Below, one piece after another: positions 37,792 through 46,607 of a stretch of DNA of 64,000 bases. The stretch comes from JAHEKD01 sp965215945. Its GTDB lineage: Bacteria; Pseudomonadota; Gammaproteobacteria; Arenicellales; JAHEKD01. A model generated the notes under the pieces. The model was not told where the DNA came from. It saw only the letters and a program-made list of their open reading frames with translations, and ran no database searches. Numbering within the stretch: position 1 is the first letter of the stretch; each line of letters opens with the position of its first letter. The position numbers were made by a program, and so were the translations under genes. Location: positions 124,001-188,000 of the forward strand of contig CBDCFC010000014.1 of assembly GCA_965215945.1 (NCBI GenBank). The letters run 5' to 3'.

Positions 37792-38514
37792 TTACAGCTC
37801 TAAGGCCTGGCGCTGCAGATCAATCAGTTCGTTAATACCTTTGTTGGCATAATCCAGCATTGAATTAATTTGATCGCGCGTAAACGCCACTCCTTCAGCT
37901 GTGCCTTGAACTTCTATGAATTCTCCCGCATCATTCATAACGATGTTCATGTCGGTTTCGGCTTTGCTGTCCTCTGCGTAGTCCAGGTCCAGTACAACTT
38001 GCTGGTTGTAGATTCCCACAGATACTGAAGCGACTTGAGAAATAACGGGTGATTGTTTTAATTCTTGTACTTTGATCAAGTAATTCATTGCATCGATGAG
38101 TGCAACAAAAGCGCCAGTGATTGATGCGGTTCGTGTGCCGCCGTCAGCTTGAATAACATCACAGTCAAGCGTTATGGTGCGTTCACCAAGTTTTTTTAAA
38201 TCCACGCATGCACGTAAGGAACGTCCGATAAGGCGTTGAATTTCCTGAGTGCGGCCTGTCTGTTTGCCTTTGGCTGCTTCTCGCAAAGCTCGGGAGCCGG
38301 TTGCTCTTGGCAGCATGCCGTATTCAGCGGTTATCCAGCCACTGCCTTGGCCTTTGAGAAAAGGCGGCACACGGTCATCGACGCTGGCCGTACAGATAAC
38401 TTTGGTTTCACCAAATTCAATTAAAACCGAGCCTTCCGCATGCTTGGTGTATTCTCTTGTTATGCTGATATCACGTAATTGATCAGCCTCTCGGCCGCTT
38501 GGTCTAAAAGACAT
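37792..38514 (-). CDS. rph: Ribonuclease PH
   Basis: A 240-residue phosphorolytic 3'-5' exoribonuclease that trims tRNA 3' ends. MSFRPSGREADQLRDISI, EGSVLIEFGETKVICTASV, LPRATGSR, EIQRLIGRSLRA and DCDVIQADGGTRTASITGA match closely. It heads the minus-strand run rph-rdgB-gpmA-Nudix-DUF945-pdxA-rsmA, diverging from yicC. Confidence 0.97.
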   Translation of the reverse strand: MSFRPSGREADQLRDISITREYTKHAEGSVLIEFGETKVICTASVDDRVPPFLKGQGSGWITAEYGMLPRATGSRALREAAKGKQTGRTQEIQRLIGRSLRACVDLKKLGERTITLDCDVIQADGGTRTASITGAFVALIDAMNYLIKVQELKQSPVISQVASVSVGIYNQQVVLDLDYAEDSKAETDMNIVMNDAGEFIEVQGTAEGVAFTRDQINSMLDYANKGINELIDLQRQALEL

Positions 38515-38561
38515 AATGATTTTACCCGTTAGTTAGCCGTATTCTCTCACAGACATAATCG

Positions 38562-38629
38562 TTGACAAGCTTGATATTAAAAAAATGGTAATATCGCAGC
38601 ACTTGAATTGACAGGTATGACTAACCTGT
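38562..38629 (+). promoter_or_regulatory. Probable yicC-gmk promoter region with an operator-like dyad
   Basis: The 149-base rph/yicC divergent gap contains an extended -10 (TGGTAATAT, 38586-38594) with TTGACA upstream at 38562 (spacing too long to be standard). A second TTGACA at 38608 overlaps the perfect dyad ACAGGT-N7-ACCTGT at 38611-38629. No known operator consensus matches the dyad. Confidence 0.35.
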
Positions 38630-38663
38630 GATTTAAGTCCGATAAAAAAGTTGGAATAAAATC

Positions 38664-39521
38664 ATGAAAAGTATGACTGCCTTCTCGCGTCAGGAATTGA
38701 CCGAAGAATGGGGCGCGGTAAATTTAGAAATGAGAACGGTGAATCACCGTTATCTCGATATAAATCTGAGGCTGGCGGAAGAGATCCGTTTTTTTGAATC
38801 ACCCGCTAGAGCGATGATTGCGGAGCGCCTCAGCAGAGGGCGTGTTGATCTAACACTTAAATATCAACCTGCGACTTCAAATCAAATCAGTTTAAACAAT
38901 AATACGGTTAATCAATTATTTGAATTGCAAGATTCACTATTACAAAGAAATAATGAATTAACGAAATTAACGGTAGCAGAAATCCTCAATTGGCCGGGCG
39001 CACTAGTAATGTCAGATCAAGACGAACAGGCCATGTTGAATGCCTTGTCGTCATTATTGAAAAATGCCCTTGATGAGCTGGAGCAACAGCGCAGGTTGGA
39101 AGGCGATAAAATCAAACAATTACTAATGCAAAAATCAGCAGACATAAAAACAATTATTGCTGATGTTCGAAAAATATTACCTGAGGTTAGCCAGCTCTTT
39201 AGAAAAAATTTTCAGGAAAAGTTGGCGCAAATGGAAGTTGAAATCGATTCATATCGACTCGAGCAGGAGTTGGTTATTTTTATCGGCAAGCAAGATATCG
39301 CCGAAGAACTAGATCGATTGGATGTACATCTTGAACAGGTGGAAGCAGTGTTGAATAACAAACAAGCCTCGGGTCGTCGGCTCGATTTTTTAATGCAGGA
39401 GTTAAATCGTGAAGCTAATACATTAACGTCAAAATCTGTTGATGTTAGATTAAATAATGCGTCTGTCGATATGAAGGTCTTGATCGAGCAAATGCGTGAA
39501 CAGGTGCAGAATATAGAATGA
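38664..39521 (+). CDS. yicC: YicC-family endoribonuclease
   Basis: A 285-residue protein of the YicC family, for which endoribonuclease activity has been reported in E. coli. SMTAFSRQELTEEWGAVNLEMRTVNHRYLDINLRL at the N-terminus and the C-terminal EELDRLDVHLEQVEAVLNNKQASGRRLDFLMQELNREANTL are the conserved blocks. A coiled-coil-like helical region lies in the middle. Its stop overlaps the gmk start (ATGA), so the two are coupled. Confidence 0.93.
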   Translation: MKSMTAFSRQELTEEWGAVNLEMRTVNHRYLDINLRLAEEIRFFESPARAMIAERLSRGRVDLTLKYQPATSNQISLNNNTVNQLFELQDSLLQRNNELTKLTVAEILNWPGALVMSDQDEQAMLNALSSLLKNALDELEQQRRLEGDKIKQLLMQKSADIKTIIADVRKILPEVSQLFRKNFQEKLAQMEVEIDSYRLEQELVIFIGKQDIAEELDRLDVHLEQVEAVLNNKQASGRRLDFLMQELNREANTLTSKSVDVRLNNASVDMKVLIEQMREQVQNIE

Positions 39522-40150
39522 TGGAGAATATCAAATCTCGCTTGATCATCGTTTCGGCGCCGTCTGGTGCAGGTAAAACATCACTTTCAAAACGGTTGAT
39601 AACAGAACATGATGACATTGCCGTTGCGGTCTCGCATACAACGCGAAAACCCAGGTCTGGTGAAATCGATGGTGAGGATTATTATTTTGTTAATCAACTA
39701 GTGTTTGAAAATCTTATCGAAGAGGATGGGTTTTTCGAACACGCGCAAGTGTTCGGTAAATCTTACGGCACCTCAAAAAAAGCAGTACAACAATTATTGG
39801 ATCAAGGCAAGCATGTGTTGTTAGAGATCGACTGGCAAGGGGCTCAAAACATTAGACGGCTCATGCCGGAATCGGTAAGCATATTCATTTTGCCGCCATC
39901 TAAACAGGCTTTGCAGGCAAGATTAACCGCCAGAGGACAGGACAGTGATGAAATTATTGCCTTGCGCATGCAGGACGCCTTGAATCAAATCAGTCATTAC
40001 AGAGAATATGATCATGTCATTGTGAATGATGATTTCGACCAGGCATATCAAGAATTACAAGCAATTGTTTATAATAAACCCTACCAGGCACATGTCGATA
40101 GCCAGGGGGTCGATAATTTTGTCGCTCAGTTGATGGAAAATCACGAATAA
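39518..40150 (+). CDS. gmk: Guanylate kinase
   Basis: A 210-residue enzyme that phosphorylates GMP to GDP. The P-loop is VSAPSGAGKTSLSKR, followed by SHTTRKPRSGEIDGEDYYFV (GMP binding) and LLEIDWQGAQNIR. Two adjacent ATGs (39518, 39521) are possible starts. gmk-rpoZ-spoT order is conserved in gammaproteobacteria. Confidence 0.97.
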   Translation: MMENIKSRLIIVSAPSGAGKTSLSKRLITEHDDIAVAVSHTTRKPRSGEIDGEDYYFVNQLVFENLIEEDGFFEHAQVFGKSYGTSKKAVQQLLDQGKHVLLEIDWQGAQNIRRLMPESVSIFILPPSKQALQARLTARGQDSDEIIALRMQDALNQISHYREYDHVIVNDDFDQAYQELQAIVYNKPYQAHVDSQGVDNFVAQLMENHE

Positions 40151-40234
40151 CGAATTTTCCTATAAACCTTTGTTTATATGGTATATTTCAACTATATCTA
40201 ATACTCATTTCTAGAATTTTTTAAAAGGTGAAAT

Positions 40235-40600
40235 ATGGCACGTGTAACCGTGGAAGATTGTCTCGACTATGTAGACAATCGATTTGAACTCGTTTTATTG
40301 GCGACCAAGCGCGCTCGCCAGTTAACATTTGGTGTTGAGGCGTTAGTTCCTGAAGAAAATGACAAACCCACAGTTATTGCCCTTCGGGAGATCGCTGAAG
40401 GCTTGATTAGCAAAGATATATTGCAAGAACCCGATGAGCCGGAATTATTTATTCAAACTGAAGAAGAAAGTGAAGCTGAAGGCCAGGAAGAAGTTGACTC
40501 CATTGCCGAAGAAGTACGCATGTTGTTAGCGGAAACTGAAGCTGAAGAAGATGAACCAAGCAGCGACCAAGAGCAAGCCGAAGATACCGGCGAACAGTAA
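40235..40600 (+). CDS. rpoZ: RNA polymerase omega subunit
   Basis: A 121-residue protein. MARVTVEDCLDYVDNRFELVLLATKRARQL is the omega core that folds around the beta-prime tail and forms part of a ppGpp site. The last 50 residues are an acidic tail rich in Glu and Asp that makes the protein about 30 residues longer than E. coli omega (91). The final 50 bases overlap the proposed spoT start. A ribosome binding site (AAAGGTG) precedes the ATG. Confidence 0.95.
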   Translation: MARVTVEDCLDYVDNRFELVLLATKRARQLTFGVEALVPEENDKPTVIALREIAEGLISKDILQEPDEPELFIQTEEESEAEGQEEVDSIAEEVRMLLAETEAEEDEPSSDQEQAEDTGEQ

Positions 40601-42743
40601 TCTAGCTATTTCTCATGCACCGAGTGAAACTCCGCAGGTGGTGCATGACTTTATCTCCCAGGCCCAATCCTATCTTGACGAAGATGATATCGCTGAACTG
40701 CTAGAAGCCTACAAATTGGGAGCCTGGGCCCACCGCAATCAGACTAGGCGATCCGGTGAACCGTATATTACTCATCCTTTGCAGGTCGCGGTTTTGCTGG
40801 CTGATTTCCATCTCGATAAAGCGACACTGATTGCCGCAATTTTGCATGATACGGTAGAGGATACCGAACTTAGTCATCAGGATATAGAAAGCAGGTTCAG
40901 TAAAGAAGTGGCTGATCTGGTGGAAGGGGTCACTAAAATCGGCCAGATAGAATTCGAAACCAAAGAGCACGCCGAAGCGGAGAACATCCGCAAAATGTTG
41001 CTGGCCATGTCTCGTGATATCAGGGTGATGTTAATCAAATTAGCGGATCGGCTGCATAATGTTCGTACTCTTGATTCGATGCCACGCAATAAACAAATCC
41101 GGATAGCCGGCCAAACACTAGATATATTCGCTCCCATAGCCAATCGCTTAGGTTTGAACCAATGGGCCAATGAGTTACAGGACTTGAGTTTCAAGACGCT
41201 TTATCCAAAACGCTATGAAAAACTGGTTAAAACGCTGGATCGAAAACAAGGTAACCGCAAGGCGGTTTTAACCAAGATTAAAGCATCGATCAAAGAACAC
41301 TTAAAAGCCACCGGGATTGGAGCCCGCGTCAATGGGCGTAAAAAGAATGTCTACAGCATTTATCGGAAAATGCAAAAAAAGCAAGTTTCCTTAGATGAGA
41401 TTAGAGACATATATGGACTTCGAATTATTGTAGATAAGCGCGAAGAGTGTTACCTGACACTTGGTGCCATACACAGTCTGTATAAACCGGTTGCCAATCG
41501 TTTTAAAGATTATATCGCTATTCCCAAAATCAACGGCTATCAATCACTACATACGACGGTTTTTGGTAATTTCGGTGAGCTTTTGGAGATTCAAATCCGC
41601 ACGGAACAAATGCACCACTTGTCGGAAAGTGGTGTTGCCGCCCATTGGTATTACAAAACTTTTGGCGGTGAAAATACCATCGCCCCCCAGGAACATGCTC
41701 GGCAGTGGTTGGTTGACTTACTAGACACACAGAAACAAGCGGGTAATCCCAGTGAATTTCTGGAGCATTTAAAAGTTGATTTGTTTCCTGATGAGGTTTA
41801 CGTGTTTACGCCAAAAGGGGACATTGTCAAATTGCCACAAGGTGCTACGGCGTTGGATTTTGCTTACTCGATTCACTCCGAGATTGGTAATTCCTGCGTC
41901 GGCGTGGAAGTAAATGGTACTCTTGTACCGCTGTATACGCAACTGACCAGCGGTGACCACATTAAGGTTCACACCGATAAAACCAGCCATCCTTCGCCGA
42001 CCTGGTTAAACTATGTCAAAACGGCCAAAGCACGTGCCAGTTTGAGAAGTTTTCTCAGAGGTAATGAACGTACCGACTCAGTCAGATTAGGACAAAAACT
42101 GCTCGAACGGGAACTGAGAGAGGAAGGATTGTCGCTTGATGCAATCACAGATGAGCGCAAACAGGCATTGTTGCAACGAATAGAACTAAAAGACTGGAAT
42201 GATTTATTATCCGATGTTGGTCAAGGTAAACGACTGCCTTTGGTTGTCATGCATCAGCTAATTGACGACGCTTGTGGCATGCGGCTCAAGGCCGAACCTT
42301 CGCCATTAACAATAGAAGGGTCCGAAGGTGTGATGGTAAATTTTGCTCGCTGTTGTCATCCTATTCCTGGAGATGGGATTCTGGGCTATTTTGCCGAAGG
42401 TAAAGGCGTGGTGATACATACACAATCCTGCCCGAACCGCACGCAATACAATAAACATCCGGAAAAATGGATACCGGTAAGCTGGGCTAATGGCATCGAT
42501 AAAAATTTTCCAGTTACGCTTCGAATCGATACAAAAAATAAGCCCGGCGTACTAGCTTCTTTAGCCACGACCATTGCTGAAAACAATTCGAATATCAATA
42601 CGGTTTCCGTTGAAGAAAGAGACGGAAAATTCTCTATCATCCGTTTCACTATCGAAGTTGAAAACCGAATCCACCTGGCCAGAATTATGCGTAAGGTCCG
42701 TTCGCTTGAAGGGGTGTTAAAAATTTCACGTGTCAAAGGATAG
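40551..42743 (+). CDS. spoT: Bifunctional (p)ppGpp synthetase/hydrolase SpoT
   Basis: A 730-residue RelA/SpoT homologue. The N-terminal HD hydrolase domain is intact (HDTVEDT, ADRLHNVRTL). The synthetase domain (GRKKNVYSIYRKM, DIYGLRIIV, NGYQSLHTTVFG), the TGS domain (VFTPKGDIVKLPQGATALDFAYSIH), a conserved Cys-containing linker (NFARCCHPIPGDGI) and a C-terminal ACT domain follow. The start is uncertain: ATG 40551 overlaps rpoZ by 50 bases, whereas GTG codons at 40638 or 40641 would give about 700 residues, closer to E. coli SpoT. The intact HD motif argues for SpoT rather than RelA. Confidence 0.96.
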   Translation: MNQAATKSKPKIPANSNLAISHAPSETPQVVHDFISQAQSYLDEDDIAELLEAYKLGAWAHRNQTRRSGEPYITHPLQVAVLLADFHLDKATLIAAILHDTVEDTELSHQDIESRFSKEVADLVEGVTKIGQIEFETKEHAEAENIRKMLLAMSRDIRVMLIKLADRLHNVRTLDSMPRNKQIRIAGQTLDIFAPIANRLGLNQWANELQDLSFKTLYPKRYEKLVKTLDRKQGNRKAVLTKIKASIKEHLKATGIGARVNGRKKNVYSIYRKMQKKQVSLDEIRDIYGLRIIVDKREECYLTLGAIHSLYKPVANRFKDYIAIPKINGYQSLHTTVFGNFGELLEIQIRTEQMHHLSESGVAAHWYYKTFGGENTIAPQEHARQWLVDLLDTQKQAGNPSEFLEHLKVDLFPDEVYVFTPKGDIVKLPQGATALDFAYSIHSEIGNSCVGVEVNGTLVPLYTQLTSGDHIKVHTDKTSHPSPTWLNYVKTAKARASLRSFLRGNERTDSVRLGQKLLERELREEGLSLDAITDERKQALLQRIELKDWNDLLSDVGQGKRLPLVVMHQLIDDACGMRLKAEPSPLTIEGSEGVMVNFARCCHPIPGDGILGYFAEGKGVVIHTQSCPNRTQYNKHPEKWIPVSWANGIDKNFPVTLRIDTKNKPGVLASLATTIAENNSNINTVSVEERDGKFSIIRFTIEVENRIHLARIMRKVRSLEGVLKISRVKG

Positions 42744-42746
42744 ATT

Positions 42747-42810
42747 CCCCCGGGCTTGTGCCGGGACCTTTAAAAAACATAATCTTAAATCCCGGCCTTG
42801 TGCCGGAACC
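42747..42810. repeat. Two REP-like palindromes after spoT
   Basis: Two short palindromic units, CCCGGGCTTGTGCCGGGACC (42749-42768) and TCCCGGCCTTGTGCCGGAAC (42790-42809), follow the spoT stop. Both fold as CCCGGC / GCCGGG-type hairpins. Related units occur at 60298-60359, 61803-61853 and 62975-63016. Confidence 0.65.
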
Positions 42811-43147
42811 TCAATATTTTTACTAAAATCCGGCTAAACCCGTGGTTCTTATCGTCACAGCCCATTCGGGCTGATCCGATGAGCATCGCACCTCTACTCG
42901 GCGCGATGTTCAATCTATATACACTCATTCATCCATGGGCATCTCTAATCCCTCCGTTCTTTCAGTGACCCCGATCTGTTTCAAAATGTACATCAAAACG
43001 TGCTATTAGGTATATCACTGACCTGTCAGGCCCGAATAGCACAGGAGACGCTTCACAAACCCGTGGTATTCTGTCGCTTACGCGAGCGCTAATAAAGCGC
43101 TAAAATTCAACGTTATAAACCTTTCAAAAATCATTACAGGAGTAATC
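42811..43147 (+). other. Structured intergenic region upstream of ridA
   Basis: No gene is visible in the spoT-ridA gap. It holds three stems in series: CAGCCC-ATTC-GGGCTG (42858-42873), CATCGC / GCGATG (42884-42908) and GTGCTATT / AATAGCAC (43000-43042, enclosing a GACCTGTCAGG segment). A ribosome binding site (ACAGGAG) precedes ridA. The region could be a structured leader or simply palindromic spacer; no known riboswitch class fits. Confidence 0.35.
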
Positions 43148-43534
43148 ATGTCACGAGAGATTATTAACACTGCCGGGGCGCCAGCTGCGATTGGCACATA
43201 TTCACAAGCCGTAAAAGTCAATAACCTTGTTTTCATCTCAGGGCAGATTCCTCTTGATCCTGAATCAATGGAAGTGGTAGATGGTCAATTCAAGGCTCAA
43301 GCCATCAGAGTATTTGAAAACCTTAAAGCGGTTGCTGAGGCCAGTGGGGGTAACCTGGCGGATTCTGTTAAGCTGACAGTCTATTTATCAGATCTGAGTA
43401 ATTTCCCGCTTTTAAACGAAGTCATGAGTGAATATATCAACGAACCGTATCCTGCTCGGGCTGCAGTCGAAGTGTCAGCTTTGCCCAAGAGTGTCATGGT
43501 CGAAATTGACGCAATTCTCAGCTTGACTAGCTGA
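43148..43534 (+). CDS. ridA: Reactive intermediate/imine deaminase RidA
   Basis: A 128-residue YjgF/YER057c/UK114 family protein that hydrolyses reactive 2-aminoacrylate and other enamine/imine intermediates from PLP enzymes. NTAGAPAAIGTYSQAVKV, VFISGQIPLDP and the C-terminal PYPARAAVEVSALPKSVMVEIDAI, with the catalytic Arg in PARAAVEV, identify the RidA subfamily. Its position between spoT and recG is seen in several gammaproteobacteria. Confidence 0.95.
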   Translation: MSREIINTAGAPAAIGTYSQAVKVNNLVFISGQIPLDPESMEVVDGQFKAQAIRVFENLKAVAEASGGNLADSVKLTVYLSDLSNFPLLNEVMSEYINEPYPARAAVEVSALPKSVMVEIDAILSLTS

Positions 43535-43574
43535 TTTTTTTCAAACCAATCCGCACCAGCAGATTGGTCTAGTG

Positions 43575-45644
43575 ATGTCTGATTCAGCAAGAAGCCCGCT
43601 TCAAATTACTAGTTTGAAGGGTGTAGGCCAAAAACTTACAGAAAAACTGGCAAATCTTAATATCGAATCAGTTCATGATCTGATTTTTCATTTGCCCTAT
43701 AAATACCAGGATAGAACTCGAGTGACAGCACTGGGAGAGTTAGTTGCTGGTACTGAGGCTTTAATATGCGGTGAAATAGAAGCTGCATCGGTTGTTTATG
43801 GACGTCAGCGCAGTTTGATAGCCAAAATTTCAGATGGTACTGGTCGGTTAACATTACGGTGGTTCTATTTTAATCGAAGACAACAGCAACAGATCAAGCG
43901 CGGCGTTTGGATTAGCGGATTTGGAAATGTGAGATTTGGTGCGAATTCACTTGAAATGATCCACCCTGAATATCGAATTAGCACTGAAAAACCGGACTAT
44001 CTGACTTCAGACAACTTAACACCGATCTACCCGCTTACCGAAGGAATATCACAACGGCGGATGCGCAATCTCGTTCAACAGAGCCTGTCACATCTATCTA
44101 GTCTTGAGGATTATCTGAGTCTAGAGCAGAACTCAACAATACCATCATTACATAATTGTTTACGAACTGTTCATTTTCCAACAAAAAACACAGACACTGA
44201 GGCTTTAGTCGAGGGCACGCATGTTGCCCAAAAAAGATTAGCATTAGAAGAATTGACTGCTCATCATATCAGCCTAAAAAGATTTAAATTAAAGCGTCAA
44301 CGCAAACAATCTCCCAGCTTGATCAATGGTAAGTGTTACGTGGAGAAGTTCCTAAAGAGATTGCCATTTACGTTGACTAACGCTCAACAGCGAGTGATAG
44401 ATGAGATTAGCCGTGATATTGATGGTGAGATTACAATGCAACGGTTAATGCAAGGTGATGTTGGATCAGGTAAAACTGTTGTAGCCGCCGCCGCGATTTG
44501 TCGGTGTATTGGTGCAGGATATCAGGCTGTGATTATGGCTCCCACAGAATTGTTAGCTGAACAGCACTTAACCACTTTTAAACAGTGGCTTGAACCATTA
44601 GGAATTCAAATTGAATGGCTCTCGGGCCGACTGACTGTAGTGCAGCGAAAAGCTGCATTGGAAAATTTGGTAACAGGTCAAGCCCAGTTGATAGTTGGAA
44701 CACATGCATTGTTTCAAACGGGGGTCCAGTTTAATAAACTCGGTTTAGTTGTGGTCGATGAGCAGCATCGATTCGGTGTTAATCAACGCTTGGCATTGAT
44801 TGAAAAGGCGGTTGCTGGAGTTATGCCGCATCAACTGACGATGACCGCAACACCAATACCACGTACGCTGGCGATGATTTTTTACGCCGACATGGATGTT
44901 TCCAACATTGATGAATTACCAGCGGGCCGTAAACCGGTGGAGACCATTTTGGTATCAGACAATCGACGTGCGGAGCTGGTCAAACGAATTTTTAATGCCT
45001 GTAAATCAGGCCGACAAGCTTATTGGGTTTGTCCTTTAATTGATGAGTCAGATGTTATTCAAGCGCAAGCCGTAACTAAAAGTTATGAGAGCTTAACTAA
45101 AGCGTTACCAGAGTTATCTATTGCCTTGATTCACGGACGCATGAAAAGTGACGAAAAAAACACCATTATGAAGGCCTTTCGAGATTGCAAGGTTGATGTA
45201 TTAGTCGCGACAACAGTAATTGAAGTTGGTGTTGATGTGCCTAACGCCAGTTTGATGATTATAGAAAATTCAGAACGCCTCGGACTAGCACAACTGCATC
45301 AATTGCGTGGTCGGATTGGTCGCGGCGAAATTCAATCCTGTTGTGTGCTGATGTATCATTCGCCTTTAAGTGAACCAGCTAAAAAACGATTAGCAGTGAT
45401 GCGGGATAGTAATGATGGTTTTAAGATTGCCAAATACGACTTGGAATTGCGTGGGCCAGGTGAATTACTGGGAACCCGTCAAACGGGTTTGCAACAACTA
45501 AAGGTAGCAAACCTTGTCAGAGATCGTGATTTGCTAAAGCAGGTGGAACAGCTCGGGAAATTGTTAATCGAAAAATATCCAGATAGAGCAAAAGGCTTGG
45601 TTAATCGATGGGTTAAACATGCGGAGCGTTATGCAGATGTTTGA
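43575..45644 (+). CDS. recG: ATP-dependent DNA helicase RecG
   Basis: A 689-residue branch-migrating helicase for stalled forks and Holliday junctions. The N-terminal wedge domain includes SLKGVGQKLTEKLANL and FHLPYKYQDRTRV. The helicase core has Walker A MQGDVGSGKTVVAAAA, VVDEQHRFGVNQR, TMTATPIPRTLAM, VATTVIEVGVDVPNA and QLRGRIGRG. A GTG one codon before ATG 43575 is an alternative start. The 3' end overlaps ubiA by 26 bases. Confidence 0.97.
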   Translation: MSDSARSPLQITSLKGVGQKLTEKLANLNIESVHDLIFHLPYKYQDRTRVTALGELVAGTEALICGEIEAASVVYGRQRSLIAKISDGTGRLTLRWFYFNRRQQQQIKRGVWISGFGNVRFGANSLEMIHPEYRISTEKPDYLTSDNLTPIYPLTEGISQRRMRNLVQQSLSHLSSLEDYLSLEQNSTIPSLHNCLRTVHFPTKNTDTEALVEGTHVAQKRLALEELTAHHISLKRFKLKRQRKQSPSLINGKCYVEKFLKRLPFTLTNAQQRVIDEISRDIDGEITMQRLMQGDVGSGKTVVAAAAICRCIGAGYQAVIMAPTELLAEQHLTTFKQWLEPLGIQIEWLSGRLTVVQRKAALENLVTGQAQLIVGTHALFQTGVQFNKLGLVVVDEQHRFGVNQRLALIEKAVAGVMPHQLTMTATPIPRTLAMIFYADMDVSNIDELPAGRKPVETILVSDNRRAELVKRIFNACKSGRQAYWVCPLIDESDVIQAQAVTKSYESLTKALPELSIALIHGRMKSDEKNTIMKAFRDCKVDVLVATTVIEVGVDVPNASLMIIENSERLGLAQLHQLRGRIGRGEIQSCCVLMYHSPLSEPAKKRLAVMRDSNDGFKIAKYDLELRGPGELLGTRQTGLQQLKVANLVRDRDLLKQVEQLGKLLIEKYPDRAKGLVNRWVKHAERYADV

Positions 45645-46494
45645 AAAGCTTTGCCTGTATGCTCTGCTTATTCGATTAGACAAACCAATCGGGACCCTGC
45701 TGCTATTATGGCCGACGTTATGGGGGCTTTGGATTGCTGGAGAAGGACAGCCACAGGCAAAGCATTTGCTTATTTTTATCGCCGGTGTGTTTTTAATGCG
45801 AAGCGCAGGTTGTGTCATTAATGATATTGCCGATCGGGATATAGACCTTCATGTTGAACGCACAAAAGCAAGGCCGTTAACCAGTGGCAAAGTGAGTTTA
45901 AAAGAAGCTATTGGTTTGTTTGTGTTTTTCTGTTTGACTGCCTTTGTTTTAGTTTTAAATTTGAATTTTAAGGCTATTCTTTTTTCTTTTGCCGGTTTGA
46001 TACTGGCCGCAAGCTATCCTTTTATGAAACGGTACACCCATTGGCCCCAAGTTTTCCTGGGTGTTGCCTTTGCCTGGGGTATTCCCATGGCATTTGCGGC
46101 AGAAACAAACCATATACCGGTTATTGTTTGGTGGCTAATGCTTGCCAATCTTTTTTGGGTGCTAGCCTATGACACTATGTACGCAATGGCAGACAAGCAA
46201 GATGATTTGAAGATTGGGATTAAATCGACAGCTATATTATTTGGTCGATATGACCGTATCATGGTGCTGGTGTGTCAAATTATTGTAATGGTATTGCTTG
46301 TTTATATTGGTGCTGTTTTGAACCTAAATAAGTACTATTTCCTTTGTCTTTCACTAGCCGGAATTTTTGCAATATTTCAAATCTGGCTTTATTTCTCACG
46401 TCAACCACAACGGTGCTTTCGTGCTTTTCTTAACAATGCATGGTTTGGGGCAGTTGTATTTGTAGGTTTTGTTTTGGCCTATTTACCTACTTGA
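45619..46494 (+). CDS. ubiA: 4-hydroxybenzoate octaprenyltransferase
   Basis: A 291-residue integral membrane prenyltransferase of ubiquinone synthesis. LDKPIGTLLLLWPTLWGLWIA, the first aspartate-rich motif NDIADRDID and the second, DTMYAMADKQDD, are present with about eight hydrophobic segments. The start is uncertain: ATGs at 45619, 45631 and 45637 are in frame, and GGAG before 45631 could serve it or 45637. It overlaps recG. Ubiquinone use implies aerobic respiration. Confidence 0.95.
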   Translation: MRSVMQMFEKLCLYALLIRLDKPIGTLLLLWPTLWGLWIAGEGQPQAKHLLIFIAGVFLMRSAGCVINDIADRDIDLHVERTKARPLTSGKVSLKEAIGLFVFFCLTAFVLVLNLNFKAILFSFAGLILAASYPFMKRYTHWPQVFLGVAFAWGIPMAFAAETNHIPVIVWWLMLANLFWVLAYDTMYAMADKQDDLKIGIKSTAILFGRYDRIMVLVCQIIVMVLLVYIGAVLNLNKYYFLCLSLAGIFAIFQIWLYFSRQPQRCFRAFLNNAWFGAVVFVGFVLAYLPT

Positions 46495-46607
46495 TCATGG
46501 TTTTTGCTCTAAAACAGTTCTAAATTAGGATACTATTTAGACTTTACACGCATATGGAAAACTAGAACATAAACTATCCTAGTAATTTATATCATCGGAG
46601 TATTGAA

